DNA of 64,000 nt, from assembly GCA_016946835.1 (NCBI GenBank), contig JACVTC010000018.1:531501-595500 (forward strand), given 5' to 3'. Source of the DNA: Neocallimastix lanati (nom. inval.) (lineage: Eukaryota; Neocallimastigomycota; Neocallimastigomycetes; Neocallimastigales; Neocallimastigaceae). The translations under genes were made by a program, and so were the position numbers. The notes under the pieces are model-generated. The model was not told where the DNA came from. It ran no database searches and saw only the letters and a program-made list of their open reading frames with translations. Of this stretch, positions 1-10,340 are shown one piece after another (the stretch's first letter is position 1; every line of letters starts with the position of its first letter).

Positions 1-187
1 TAGCAACAACCTTTGAGTTGTTTTTATCGATTTCCCCAAAGTTTTCATGGTCTCTATCGGTTTCATTGAAAATATTGGTTGTGGCGTAATCAGAGAGATC
101 TTTTGCTTTCAAAATGTTAATGAGTAACTTTTTCCACATTTTGAAGTTGGAACCCTTGTAAACGAAACATTCAGCGCTGTCAGACAT
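1..187 (-). CDS. Copia-type Gag, N-terminal part (runs off window)
   Basis: The ATG is at 185-187 on the minus strand and the frame stays open to the window edge, giving about 62 residues. The peptide contains a block reading FKMWKKLLINILKAKDL, which parallels the block NFDEWKFLIDNVLKSKKIL of the complete Gag at 2332-3345; this N-terminal tryptophan helix is typical of copia Gag. Gag forms the virus-like particle of Ty1/copia retrotransposons. The start is supported by the same leader layout as the second element: the motif GATTAAGAGTCTCA lies 11 bases upstream of the ATG (24 bases in the other). The rest of the element is outside the window, so whether it is intact cannot be judged. Confidence 0.7.
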   Translation of the reverse strand, partial: MSDSAECFVYKGSNFKMWKKLLINILKAKDLSDYATTNIFNETDRDHENFGEIDKNNSKVVA

Positions 188-198
188 TTTCGGTTGTT

Positions 199-212
199 TG
201 AGACTCTTAATC
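199..212 (-). promoter_or_regulatory. Putative primer-binding site of the copia element at the left edge
   Basis: The minus-strand motif GATTAAGAGTCTCA sits between the putative 5' LTR and gag. The same 14-mer, or a one-base variant, occurs at 3370-3383 (-), 15881-15894 (+), 15929-15942 (+) and 60328-60341 (+). Its complement TGAGACTCTTAATC matches the anticodon arm of eukaryotic tRNA-Lys(CUU). Position and conservation are seen; the priming role is inferred by analogy with Drosophila copia, which uses an internally cleaved tRNA. Confidence 0.55.
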
Positions 213-442
213 TATTAAAATTTGTTTTATTAATATAAATTTATTATTTATAGAATATAAATAAATGGTTAACAAAGATTTAAAGTACAGAGAAAATTAC
301 ATGTATTTATATTTAATTGTGGCTTGTTCTAGATACATATTAATTTATATTTAATTTATAATTACAATGTATTTAATATAATTTAATTTAATATTTTATT
401 AAACCTAAGCTAGAATATAACTTTATATTAATGAAGTTAACA
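213..442 (-). repeat. Putative copia 5' LTR with TATA-type core
   Basis: On the minus strand this begins TGTTAAC and ends just before the primer-binding motif. It contains AAGCCACA (318-325) followed by TATAAATA (304-311), a pair shared with LTR-like sequences at ~3.4-3.6, 12.3 and 60.2 kb. The 3' end reads TAATA rather than TAACA, and no second LTR is in the window, so both boundaries are provisional. Confidence 0.45.
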
Positions 443-1860
443 ATAAATAAATAACAAATAATAAATAATTAATAATAAATAATAAATAATAAATGAATAA
501 TAAATAAATAATAGATAAATAATGAATGAATAATAAAAAATAAGTAAATAATAAATAATAAATAAATAATAGATAAATAATAAATGAATAATAAATAATA
601 AATAATAAATAAATAATAAATAAATATTTATTATTTATTATTTATTATTCATTCATTAATTATTAATTTATTAATTATTTATCTATTTATTATTTTTCAA
701 TTATTTATTTATTAATTATTTATCTATTTATATATTATTTATTATTTATTTGTTATTTGTTATTTATTTATTATTCATTATTTATTAATTATCCATTTGT
801 TTATTTATTTATTTATTATTTATTATTTTATTATTTATTATTTTATTATTTATTATTAATTATTTATTATTCAATTATTTATTTATTAATTATTTATCTA
901 TTTATATATTATTTATTACTTATTATTCATTCATTATTTATTTATTTATTTTATTTATTTATTTATCATTCATTCATTATTTATTTATTATTTATTATTT
1001 ATTATTCATTCATTAATTATTTATTTATTAATTATTTATTATTCATTCATTAATTATTTATTATTAATTATTTATTATTCAATTATTTATTTATTTATTA
1101 ATTATTTATATTTATATATTATATATTATTTATTATTTATTTATTATTCATTATTTATTTATTATTTATTATTAAACAATTATTTATTTATTATTCATCT
1201 ATTTATTTCTTATTTATTATCTATTTATTTATTATTTATTATTAATTATTTATCACTGTTTATTTATTATTTATTATTATTTATTATTTAATTATTTATT
1301 ATTTATTATTAATTTATTATTTATTTAATATTTATTATTCATTAATTATTTATCTATTATTTATTTATTATTTATCATTGTTTATTTATTATTTATTATT
1401 TATTATTTATTATTATTTATTATTTATTAATTATTCATTTGTTTATTTATTTATTTATTTATTTATTTATTATTTATTTATTATTCAATTATTTATTATT
1501 CAATTATTTATTTATTTATTTATTAATTATTTATCTATTTATATATTATTTATTATTTATTTATTTATTTATTTATCATTCATTCACTATTTATTTATTT
1601 ATTAATTATTTATTATTCATTCATTAATTATTTATTATTTATTATTTATTATTCATTCATTAATTATTTATTTATTATTTATTTATTATTTATTATATAT
1701 TTATTATTTATTATTTATTTATTATTTATTTATTATTTATTTATTATTTATTTATTATTTATTTATTATTTATTTATTATTTATTATTAAACAATTATTT
1801 ATTTATCTATTATTTATTATTTATTTATTATTATTATTAAACAATTATTTATTAATTGTT
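430..1860. repeat. AAT/AAAT microsatellite block with a strand switch
   Basis: About 1.4 kb built almost only of AAT, AAAT and AATAAAT units with occasional C or G. From 430 to ~626 the A-rich strand is on top; from there the T-rich strand is on top, so the sequences either side of ~626 are roughly reverse complements and could form a long imperfect hairpin. Reading frames here (for example 757-1053, 1378-1605, 1439-1627) translate to I/Y/L/F strings and are not genes. The block truncates the copia element on its right. Confidence 0.9.
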
Positions 1861-1869
1861 GGAATACGA

Positions 1870-2330
1870 ATTATATAATTTTTATTTGCTTCATAAGTTC
1901 CTAAATTTATGGTTTTGTTTTGCCTTTTCTTCGTTTTCAAGGTTAAATAAACTTTGCCATTTCTGGATCTAAGTATACATTTAATTCCATTTTTAGTTAA
2001 TTTTATTCCACTTAAAAGGTTTTTATTGACTTGATTTGAGTATAATACATTTTCAAGTCTTATAGCAATACCATTGATGGTTCTTTCATATGTTCCGCAC
2101 CTTCAAATTTACATAAAGAGTCATTCGCACATTTCTAATTAATGTTTTCTTTTCCAAAGTTCATTAGGATAGATTTATCATTGGTAATATGTTAGGAGGC
2201 ACAAGTATCAAAAGTCCAAACTACATAATTATTAGAATGATTTGTGATATTAGAAATTGATGGTTCACATTGTTATTTGTTCTTTCAATATTTTGATTTT
2301 CATCCATTATTTCAATTGAATCCATATTCT
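1870..2330 (-). pseudogene. Copia aspartic protease region, decayed
   Basis: Read on the minus strand directly downstream of the gag at 2332-3345, fragments in shifting frames match copia protease: VVWTFDTCAS at ~2198-2227, then pieces resembling an ENVLYS..VNKNLLS block and a KCI..RNGKVYLTL block. The active-site signature normally reads DTGAS or DSGAS; here Gly is Cys (codon TGT, complement of 2201-2203), while the Asp codon at 2207-2209 is kept. Several stops and frameshifts are present. No integrase or reverse transcriptase follows, because the microsatellite at 430-1860 replaces them. Confidence 0.6.
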
Positions 2331-2331
2331 T

Positions 2332-3345
2332 TCAATACATGGCCTTTAAATCCTCGAATGAGAGTTCTTCTTCTGATTTTGGTTCTTCATATTCTACGTT
2401 GGAAATGTATTTGTTATTCTTATTATTTCTATTATGATAACTCTTGCTATGCTTTCCTCTTCTGCTGTCATTCTTGACTTTTTGTGAGTTTTTGTTTGTA
2501 TTATTATTTTTACATCTATTTGTAAGATTATTATGCCTGCATTCACTAGTAGTATGACCTGGCTTATTGCATATGTGACAATACTTACTTTTTGTTGATC
2601 GATAGTTTTCTTTTGAAAGATAAGAGATTTCTTTTTGTCCTTGATTGTCAATGAAGTCTAGTTCAATGAGCTCTTCTTTTATATCAATATTTTTATTATA
2701 ATCAACAGTGCTATGAAGATAGATTTGGAAGTTTATTTTGTTTTCGACTTCCGTTAAGAAATTTTCAACAGTTTCGGTGCCGTCTGGATGGATTTGGTCT
2801 TTTAAACTTCTTGGAAACGAAAGATAAAGGATTCTAATCTTCTCCCAAACTCCAAGATCTGCTTTATTTCTTTCCATAATATCAAATATTTCATTGATTT
2901 GGTTTATTACATCCTTGCATTCCATAAGATTCTTAGCCCTTAAAGAGTACATCTTCTTAATCCAGTATTGAATATCGGCAGATTTTTCGTTGCCATGTAA
3001 TGATTTTAGTTTCTGTATGATTTCAAATGTAGACTTCAGATTTTTAATGTATTCCAGAATTTCTTTAGATACATTGGTGATCAGTATAGTACTTGCAAGC
3101 GCATCACAGGCCTCGGCGTCTTCAATTCGTTTTTCAATTTTCTCGGCTTGTTTCTTGATTGATTCATTATTCAAATTATTTGCTTTTAGTTCCTTAAAGT
3201 TTTCTTTGAGGTTGCCTATTAAGTCGGTTTCAGTGTAATTTAATATTTTCTTCGACTTAAGAACATTGTCAATGAGGAATTTCCATTCATCAAAATTGGT
3301 ATTGTTAAGGCGTTCATCTGATTGGAGTTTAATTTCTTGAGACAT
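2332..3345 (-). CDS. Copia-type Gag polyprotein with CCHC zinc knuckle
   Basis: An uninterrupted 337-residue Gag. Residues 1-40 carry the conserved NFDEWKFLIDNVLK block; residues ~80-245 form the helical capsid-like region; residues 256-269 are a retroviral zinc knuckle CX2CX4HX4C (C256, C259, H264, C269); the tail is rich in N, K and R. In copia elements this protein packages element RNA. The ATG is favoured because it opens the conserved N-terminal block and lies 24 bases after the primer-binding motif. Downstream lies a decayed protease and then only microsatellite, so the element is gag-only and non-autonomous. A full-length frame beside a broken pol suggests fairly recent insertion or selection to keep Gag; the sequence cannot separate these. 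Confidence 0.85.
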   Translation of the reverse strand: MSQEIKLQSDERLNNTNFDEWKFLIDNVLKSKKILNYTETDLIGNLKENFKELKANNLNNESIKKQAEKIEKRIEDAEACDALASTILITNVSKEILEYIKNLKSTFEIIQKLKSLHGNEKSADIQYWIKKMYSLRAKNLMECKDVINQINEIFDIMERNKADLGVWEKIRILYLSFPRSLKDQIHPDGTETVENFLTEVENKINFQIYLHSTVDYNKNIDIKEELIELDFIDNQGQKEISYLSKENYRSTKSKYCHICNKPGHTTSECRHNNLTNRCKNNNTNKNSQKVKNDSRRGKHSKSYHNRNNKNNKYISNVEYEEPKSEEELSFEDLKAMY

Positions 3346-3369
3346 GTCGTTTGTTTTTTCTTAGAGTAT

Positions 3370-3383
3370 TGAGACTCTTAATC
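3370..3383 (-). promoter_or_regulatory. Putative primer-binding site upstream of gag
   Basis: A second exact copy of GATTAAGAGTCTCA on the minus strand, 24 bases before the Gag ATG at 3345. Identity with the motif at 199-212, where flanking DNA is otherwise diverged, argues for a function such as minus-strand DNA priming. Confidence 0.55.
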
Positions 3384-3670
3384 TATTATAGATTGAAATA
3401 TTTTAATTAAGTTTTATTATTAAATTTTATTTATTATATTATATAATAAGGTAATTAAAAGAAACATAAATTTTATGAAAAATTTTTGTATATTTATACT
3501 TTTTACAAATGTGGCATAACTAAACAAATAACGAATTATGTTAAAACACATGTCAATATAGCATGTGATCAATTCTATGATATATGGGACTTTTATGGGG
3601 AGAGCGCGTGGAGAGAGCGTATTTCGGAACCGCACGTGAATAGATATAAGCCACATATTTTTTGAGAACA
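3384..3670 (-). repeat. Putative copia 5' LTR or leader with TATA-type core
   Basis: Minus-strand DNA upstream of the primer-binding motif contains ATGCCACA and, ~15 bases on, GTATAAATA, the core seen in the other copia LTRs. It also holds a locally GC-rich stretch (plus strand ~3596-3640). The outer boundary is uncertain; a TGTTCTC at ~3668 on the minus strand is a candidate start. From 3670 to 4000 I see only AT-rich DNA. Confidence 0.4.
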
Positions 3671-4006
3671 TGAATTTTATTATAATTTTTACAGTATTTT
3701 AAATTAATGTAAATTATTATATTTCCATATAATAAACAAACTTTATAGTTAAAAAATAGTATAAAAAAAATTTTATTAAATATGAATATGGCGAATTAAA
3801 TAAATTTGTAAACCATCAATATTATTGAAATATATCACATTTCAAATATTTTTAATAATTATTTTTTCAAAGAAATTATATGAGCCATTTTATTTTAATG
3901 TCTTAAATATTATACTTATAAATAAAAATTTATATAATTTATTTATTAATTTATTCATTTATTTATTTAATAATAATATTTAATAATATTTTTTTGCAAT
4001 TAGGTT

Positions 4007-4435
4007 ATGGATGTCATTCCAGACATCATATTCTTCAATACTAGAGAGATATCCAAAATGGAAGAGAACAAATTATTCCTAGTTGAATCCCAAGACAAAA
4101 ATAGGAACAAAAATTCTAAGGTTATCACAGCAAGAAAAAGAAAGAATGGTAAATGCTTCAGCTGTGGTACCTTTGGACATTACTCTTACGAATGCAGAAA
4201 TAAAGTCAATTATAGATTCAAAAGGAAACTATTCAAAAAGAACCTCAGAAAGAGTTATAGTAACAACATTCCAAGTACCTCCAATAATATTAGGAACAAA
4301 CATAAGAATCAAGTGAACGCCATTGAAAAACCTCAAGATATCTTCGAAGATTATAATACCGAAAATTGGATATTACTAAATTGTATTACAAACGTTGTTA
4401 GCAATAACCATAATCCCCAAAGCCACATATCATAA
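4007..4435 (+). pseudogene. Copia Gag C-terminal half with CCHC knuckle, 5'-truncated
   Basis: The 142-residue frame starts inside Gag: the N-terminal FDEW block and any leader, primer-binding motif or 5' LTR are missing. Residues 50-63 are a zinc knuckle CX2CX4HX4C (C50, C53, H58, C63) flanked by lysine/arginine-rich stretches. Two adjacent stops (TAA 4433-4435, TGA 4436-4438) end it, yet the protease continues in the same frame from 4442, so this was one gag-pol frame. Codons are much richer in G and C than the surroundings, as in the other retroelement remnants. Confidence 0.75.
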
Positions 4436-4438
4436 TGA

Positions 4439-4790
4439 ATAATGGACTCAGGCGCTTCCATACATATCACAAGATGTATTAACTTACTTACTGATATTAA
4501 AAAATGTAATGAAGAAATTATTCTCCCAAACGGTAAGACAGTTGTTGCCTCCGCTTAAGGTAATTTTAAATGATATATTGAAAGTTCAAAACTTATATTA
4601 AAGAACGTGTTCTACGTCGATAGCATAAACAAAAATATAATATCAGTTACCAAGCTTATTCAACAACACTATAAAATTATATTTTTCAATTACAATAACA
4701 AACCTTATTTAACCATTTACAATGATTCTGGCAAAAGAATTTCCAACGTCAGTTCAAATGTAAAATGTTCCTTATGGAGCAGATTACAAT
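4439..4790 (+). pseudogene. Copia aspartic protease, broken
   Basis: In frame with the gag at 4007, this starts with IMDSGASIHIT, the retrotransposon aspartic protease active site (Asp codon 4445-4447), followed by LPNGKTVVASA and LKNVFYVDSINKNIISVTKL, both standard landmarks of copia protease. In-frame stops occur at ~4556 and ~4571. The frame then enters a lysine/glutamine/threonine run at ~4795, where an insertion begins. Confidence 0.8.
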
Positions 4791-4799
4791 TACAAAAAA

Positions 4800-5620
4800 A
4801 AACAAAAAAAACAAAAACAACAAAAACAACAAAAACAACACTATCAATAATAATACTCTAATGAAATTTATTTTTATTAAAAAAATTCTTTTATTAATCT
4901 CTTTATTATAAAAATTCTTTTTATTAGTTATTAACTGCAAAATAGTTAATAACAACTACATTTTTTTTAATAGAATAATTTAACATGTATTTATATTTTT
5001 TCTTAATTATATTATAATATACTATTTCTATTTATTTAAATATATATTCAATATAAAATAAACAAAAAACTAATCTAAAATTAAATAAAGTTAAAAAAAA
5101 CTAAAACTAATTCAATAAGCTTTTTATTCAATTTGTTTTGACTCAAATTGAATAAGTTCTTATTTATTATTTATTTATTATTCTTTTATTATTAATATTA
5201 TTAATTATATATTACTATTTAATTTTTATGATTATTAAACTAAACTAAAATTAAACTAAACTAAAATTAAACTAAACTAAAATTAAACTAAACTAAAATT
5301 AAACTAAACTAAAATTAAACTAAACTAAAATTAAACTAAACTAAAATTAAACTAAACTAAAATTAAACTAAACTAAAATTAAACTAAACTAAAATTAAAC
5401 TAAACTAAAATTAAACTAAACTAAAGTTTAAATTATTTAAAAATTAATCTTATATTTTTAAATTATATATTATAAAAATATAAATTTATTATTAATTTTC
5501 ATAAATCAATTAATTTCATAAATTAATATATTTTACATAATTTAATGCATTAGCATTATTTTGTAAACGTGAATTACATTAAATAATTTAATGTACAAAA
5601 TAAATTAATTAATGTACTAA
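4800..5620. mobile_element. Non-coding insertion splitting the copia pol; dispersed family
   Basis: About 0.8 kb without coding signal separates the protease from the integrase of the same copia element, so it is probably a later insertion. Its landmarks recur in order at ~21,330-22,010: an imperfect inverted repeat GTTATTA..TTAATAAC (4927 and 21378), a TGTATTTATATTTTTTC stretch, an AACTAAAACTAA..TTCAATAA block, and an ATTAATTTTCATA block. This copy has a 16-bp tandem array inside. I could not identify terminal repeats or target duplications, so its class is unknown; a spliced intron is a weaker alternative. Confidence 0.5.
5234..5424. repeat. 16-bp tandem array (ATTAAACTAAACTAAA)n
   Basis: About 12 nearly perfect copies of a 16-bp unit, with one C per 5-6 bases on the top strand. 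It lies inside the insertion at 4800-5620; the related copy near 21.8 kb has only scattered AACTAAACTAA-like sequence, so the array expanded in this copy. Confidence 0.9.
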
Positions 5621-5624
5621 AGAT

Positions 5625-6562
5625 ATTGATCATATCTTTACATCAAACACCAAGAACATCTTTACTTTATGGCTATCAACCAAGCCAATTTCAAACAAAG
5701 AACTAAAACACGACAAAATCTTGTTGATGCACCTCTCTACTCTAAACAAACTAGGCAAAATTAATTTATGGCCCAGACGCCTTGGCCGCTTCAACATTAA
5801 TCCTATTAAAAATAAACTATTAAAAATTAATATCAAATATAAATGTCTAATATGCTCTCAATCAAAACAAAAAAACTCACCTCATCGGAAATCAAACAAC
5901 AGAGCAAAAGCTCCCTTTGAACTAATCCACATGGATCTCGTGGGTCCAGTAGTAGAATCTATTCATTCCAATAAATATTTCCTATCCATCCTTGATGATT
6001 ATTCTCATTTCGGCTGGGTCCTCTTCATCCAAAATTAGAGTGACACTTTCGAAAAGTTTACATTATGGGTCAAATCCAATGAAAATATATTTAATAAAAC
6101 CATCACTTACATTCGTACTGACAATGGTACGGAATTAATTCAAATATTTCTGTTCAACAGTTCACTGTCCCCCATAATCCTCAACAAAATGGGAGAGCTG
6201 AATGATTTAATGGCACCCTCATAAGTTCAGCTAAATCTCTACTTAATGATTCACAACTTAGTAAAGAATTTTGGGAATACGCAGTAGACACTGCCAATTA
6301 CATACACAATCGTATTCCCCACTCTGGCATCAACAATAAAATCCCTTTTGAATTTTTATTCAAAACCAAAATGGATTATTCGCATTTTAAAGTCATCGGG
6401 TGTAAGGTCTTTTTCTTTGTTCCTAAATCACAGCGAAACAAATTCGACAATAATTCTCTTCCTGTTATCTTCTTGGGTTATCACCAATTAACTAATTCCT
6501 ATAAAATTCTGAACATCGCTAATAATAAAATCGTTCTCTCTCGTTCAGTCGAATTCTTCTAA
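5625..6562 (+). pseudogene. Copia integrase, frameshifted
   Basis: Integrase inserts element cDNA into the genome. Pieces in order: the GAG-pre-integrase zinc region (~5725-5870), the core start MDLVGPV (~5931) with first catalytic Asp, a block RTDNGTE (~6115) with the second Asp, then after a frameshift QNGRAE (~6188) with the catalytic Glu, and VIGCKVFFFVPKSQRNKFD..FLGYH (to 6562). The HHCC zinc site is damaged: LWPRRLGR has Pro and Arg where copia integrases have two His; the CX2C pair (CLIC) is kept. Stops are at 6036-6038, shortly after QNGRAE, and at the end of the frame at 6560-6562. Confidence 0.8.
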
Positions 6563-8352
6563 GATACTCCGGAAACTCCAAAATATCTCGCCAAGTTCCT
6601 AGAAATATCCCAAACTTTATGCCAATTTCCGAAATCAGGGGGAGCAACACCTATATGTTAAACAAGTTTAATAATTTTAATAACTTTTCTTATGATAAAC
6701 AAAACTCGCATCGACAAATCGACAACAGCAATAAAATAAATTATAACAATGAAGACAAAACAAACGACACAACCACCGAATTAAACCAAATAAATCCGGG
6801 AAACGTAGCGATAATCAAAAACTCAAAGAACCAAATGACTTTGATGACATCTTTAACCTACCCGACAAAAACGACTGGTTAAAAGCCATAATCGAGGAAC
6901 TTAAGAATATGGAGAAACTTAATTTTTCAATACCACTAACTCCTTACCTAGTGGTGCCAATATCATATCCTGCAAGTGGGTACTAAAATACAAAAAAGAC
7001 GCCGATGGGAATATCATAAAAAGAAAGGCCCGTCTAGTAGCTAGAGGCTTCACTCAAAAGTATGGAATAGATTATACCGACATCTTTTCCCCCACATTAA
7101 AACTAGACTCACTACGAATTATCATTGCTCTCGCAGTACAAAGAAACTACCGAATAATGCAAATTGATGTTAACGCCGCATACTTAAATGCCGACCTAAA
7201 TGAAGACATTTATATCAAGGCACCGAAGGGACACCCGATGGACAACAAAGGATTCTTAAAACTCAACAAAGCCCTGTATGGATTAAAGCAGGCAGGCCGA
7301 GAATGGAACGAGACACTGAACAACACACTCAGAAAGATGGGCTTCCGAAGATTAATTAGTGAACCATGCCTATACATCATGGAAATCGAATCAAAAGAGA
7401 TTCTATGTATTGTAGCAGTCTACGTAGATGATATATTACTGATAGGTAAAGAAAAAGAAATTATATATGTAAAAGAATAAATTAAAGTAAATTTTAGTAT
7501 TAAAGATATAGGTGATATTGATTTCGTCATTGGAATAAAATTTAAAAAATATTACGATGGATATTTCATGCAACAACGAGGTTACATAAAAGAATTATTA
7601 GTTAAGTTTAAACTAAAAGATTGCTTACCTGTTAAAAACCTGAAACCCATTGAGAATCTTAGTTTAAGAAAAAGAAAGTGCGACGAAACATTACACAGAA
7701 GCGCCATCGGAAAATTAATCTATATAGCTGTTTGTACTAGGCCTGATATAATGTTTGCGGTAAGCAGGGCTGCCAAAAAGAATAAGAATTCAACTTTAGA
7801 GGATTGGGCCAATATTGAACGAATATTCAAGTATCTGAGTTATACTATAAACTACGGGATAAAGTTCACAATGGAAAGGTCATTGAAGGTATATATAGAT
7901 GCAGACTACGCAGGCGACACCGAATCGAGAAAGTCAACCTCTGGATTCTTGATGATAATTAGAAATGCGCCAACTAGCTGGTATTCTAAGCTGCAGAAAT
8001 GTGTAGCAACATCTACTGCTGAATCAGAATATTATGGTGTTAGTGAGTGTGCAAAACATAGCCTATGGTACATGAACATATTAAATGAATTGAATATAAA
8101 TACAAATTTCGTTACAATTAACATTGATAATAAGGCCGCAATATACAATTGCCAGAATCAGTCAATAAACCCAAGATCAAAGCATATCGACATCAAATAT
8201 CATCACATAAGGGACTTAATTAAGGAAAATAAAAAAAATTAAAATATATTAATTCTAAAGAAAATCTAACTGATAGATTTACAAAGTATCTTTGTAACTC
8301 CTTAATGGACAAATTTAGAAATTCACTACTTACAGAAATGAAAGATTATTGA
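6563..8352 (+). pseudogene. Copia reverse transcriptase and RNase H, near-intact
   Basis: The linker (~6619-6880) is frameshifted relative to RT. From ~6925 one frame runs to 8242, with a single in-frame TAA at 7478-7480. Visible RT landmarks: KARLVARGFTQKYGIDY, MQIDVNAAYLNADL (first catalytic Asp), LNKALYGLKQAGREW, and YVDDILL (catalytic Asp pair). RNase H has all three acidic blocks: VYIDADYAGD, TAESEYYG and NIDNKAAIYN. A run of eight A near 8232-8240 shifts the frame, and the copia tail NLTDRFTKYL..LMDKFRNSLLTE continues to a TGA at 8350-8352. The 3' half is far better preserved than gag-integrase. Confidence 0.88.
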
Positions 8353-8387
8353 GATAAATCTCACGTACCTTTACGGATAGTTAGATT

Positions 8388-8590
8388 TGAGGGGGAGTGT
8401 TAAACGATAATATTAATGTATCGAACATAATATCTACCAATCATATTTTACATACAAATAAAGCAAGAAAAGAAAATTACAAATAGTTCATAAAAATGTA
8501 GTTACTTTTTTCATATAATAAAATAAAATGTTATATTAATATTACATATTTTATAAGTGTACTTTTATAATTTTTGTGTTAAAAAAATAA
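8388..8590 (+). repeat. Polypurine tract and 3' LTR of the plus-strand copia
   Basis: TTGAGGGGGAG directly precedes TGTTAAACG at 8398, the arrangement of a plus-strand primer tract and LTR start. The LTR's right end is not clear, because the sequence grades into AATAA repeats near 8590. No matching LTR is visible upstream of 4007, consistent with 5' truncation. Confidence 0.6.
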
Positions 8591-9920
8591 GAATTAATAA
8601 ATAATGAATAATGAATTAATAATAAATAATGAATGAATAATAAAAAATAAATAAATAAAAAATAAATAAATAATTGAATAATAATAAATAATAAATAATT
8701 AAATAATAAATAATAAATAAATAAATTATTGAATATTAATGAATAATGAATAATAAATAATAAATAAATAATAAAAAATAAAAAATATATATATAATAAA
8801 AAACAAATATTAAATAATAAAATGAGTATAGTATTTATTAATAAATAATTGAATAATAATAATAAATAAATAATAAATAATTAAATAATTAAATAACTAA
8901 ATAATTGAATAATAACTAATTGAATAATAATTAAATAATAAATAATAAATAAAAAAAAATAATAAATAAAAAATAAATAAATAAATAGTAAATAAATAAT
9001 AAATAATAAATAATAAATAAATGATAAATAATAAATAGTAAATAATAAATAATAAATAAATAATAAAAAATATATAAATATAGAATAAAAAACAAATATT
9101 AAATAATAAAATGAGTATTTATTAATAAATAATTGAATAATAATAAATAATAAATAATAAATAATAAATAAATATAATTGAATAATAAATAATAAATAAT
9201 AAATAAATAATTAAATAACTAAATAATTGAATAATAAATGATAAATAATAAATAATAAATAATAAATAATAAATAATAAATAATAAATAAATAATAAATA
9301 TAATTGAATAATAAATAATAAATAATAAATAAATAATTAAATAACTAAATAATTGAATAATAAATAATAAATAATAAATAATAAATATAATTGAATAATA
9401 AATAATAAATAATAAATAATAAATATAATTGAATAATAAATAATAAATAATAAATAATAAATAATAAATATAATTGAATAATAAATAATAAATAATAAAT
9501 AATAAATAATAAATATAATTGAATAATAAATAATAAATAATAAATAATAAATAATAAATATAATTGAATAATAAATAATAAATAATAAATATAATTGAAT
9601 AATAAATAATAAATAATAAATAATAAATAATAAATAATAAATAATAAATAATAAATAATAAATAATAAATAATAAATAATAAATAATAGATAATAAATAA
9701 TAAATAATTGAATAATAAATAATAAATAATAAATAATAAATAATAAATAATAAATAATAAATAATAAATAATAAATAGTAAATAATAAATAATAAATAAT
9801 AAATAATAAATAATAAATAATAAATAATAAATAATAAATAATAAATAATAAATAATAAATAATCAATAATCAATAATAAATAATAAATAATAAATAATAA
9901 ATAATAAATAATAAATAATA
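8590..9920. repeat. (AATAAAT)n heptamer satellite with higher-order units
   Basis: A-rich repeat. From ~9240 it is mostly the 7-bp unit AATAAAT, interrupted regularly by TATAATTGAATAATAAA segments, giving a higher-order pattern about 45-60 bp long. A 7-bp unit reads through all frames, which explains the artefactual minus-strand frames (9337-9957, 9345-9866) with a repeating YYLLFII heptapeptide. Confidence 0.92.
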
Positions 9921-9936
9921 TATACAAATAGTTATT

Positions 9937-10340
9937 ATTATTATTAATCAGTATCATTATTACTTATAAAACATATTTTTTTTCTAAATTAAAATATTAG
10001 TACTTTCAAATAATAAATACTACTGAATAGAAAAAAATATTCTGAAGGTTGATGAAAATTATTAATAAAAAATAATAATAATAATATATTATAAATTTTT
10101 AATTATATAAATGAATGAAATAATATTGAATTAATAAATAAAATTATAATTAATATAAATAAGTAAATAAAGAATAAATAAATATTAATAAATAGTAAAA
10201 GTTCATAATCACTATTAAATATTTATTATTAAAAATAAAGTAATCAATATTAAATAATTAATAATAATAAATAATAAGTAATAAGTAATAATAATAAATG
10301 TTTTTAGGTAAAATATAATAATATAATAAATGATAATTAA
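9937..10340 (+). repeat. Dispersed repeat R1, copy 1
   Basis: Shares ordered blocks with 12588-13225: TTATTAATCA.TRTCATTATTACTTA.AAAACATAT, a TAGTA.TTTC..ATA.TACTACT.AATAGAAAA block, TTTAATTAT.TAAATGAATGAAATAATA, and TCATAATCACTATTAAATATT. Each copy follows a copia 3' end and an AATAA tract, so it may have travelled with a longer duplicated segment. No coding potential. Confidence 0.65.

Noticed and set aside
757-1627. Three plus-strand frames of I/Y/L/F residues
   Set aside because: They are translations of AAT/AAAT microsatellite with no complexity, family signature or start context.
2244-3238. Plus-strand frames opposite the gag (2244-2477, 2990-3238)
   Set aside because: They are antisense shadows of the minus-strand Gag.
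9337-9957. Two long minus-strand frames with YYLLFII heptapeptides (206 and 173 aa)
   Set aside because: A 7-bp repeat unit reads the same in all frames, so long stop-free frames are expected. Not a membrane protein.
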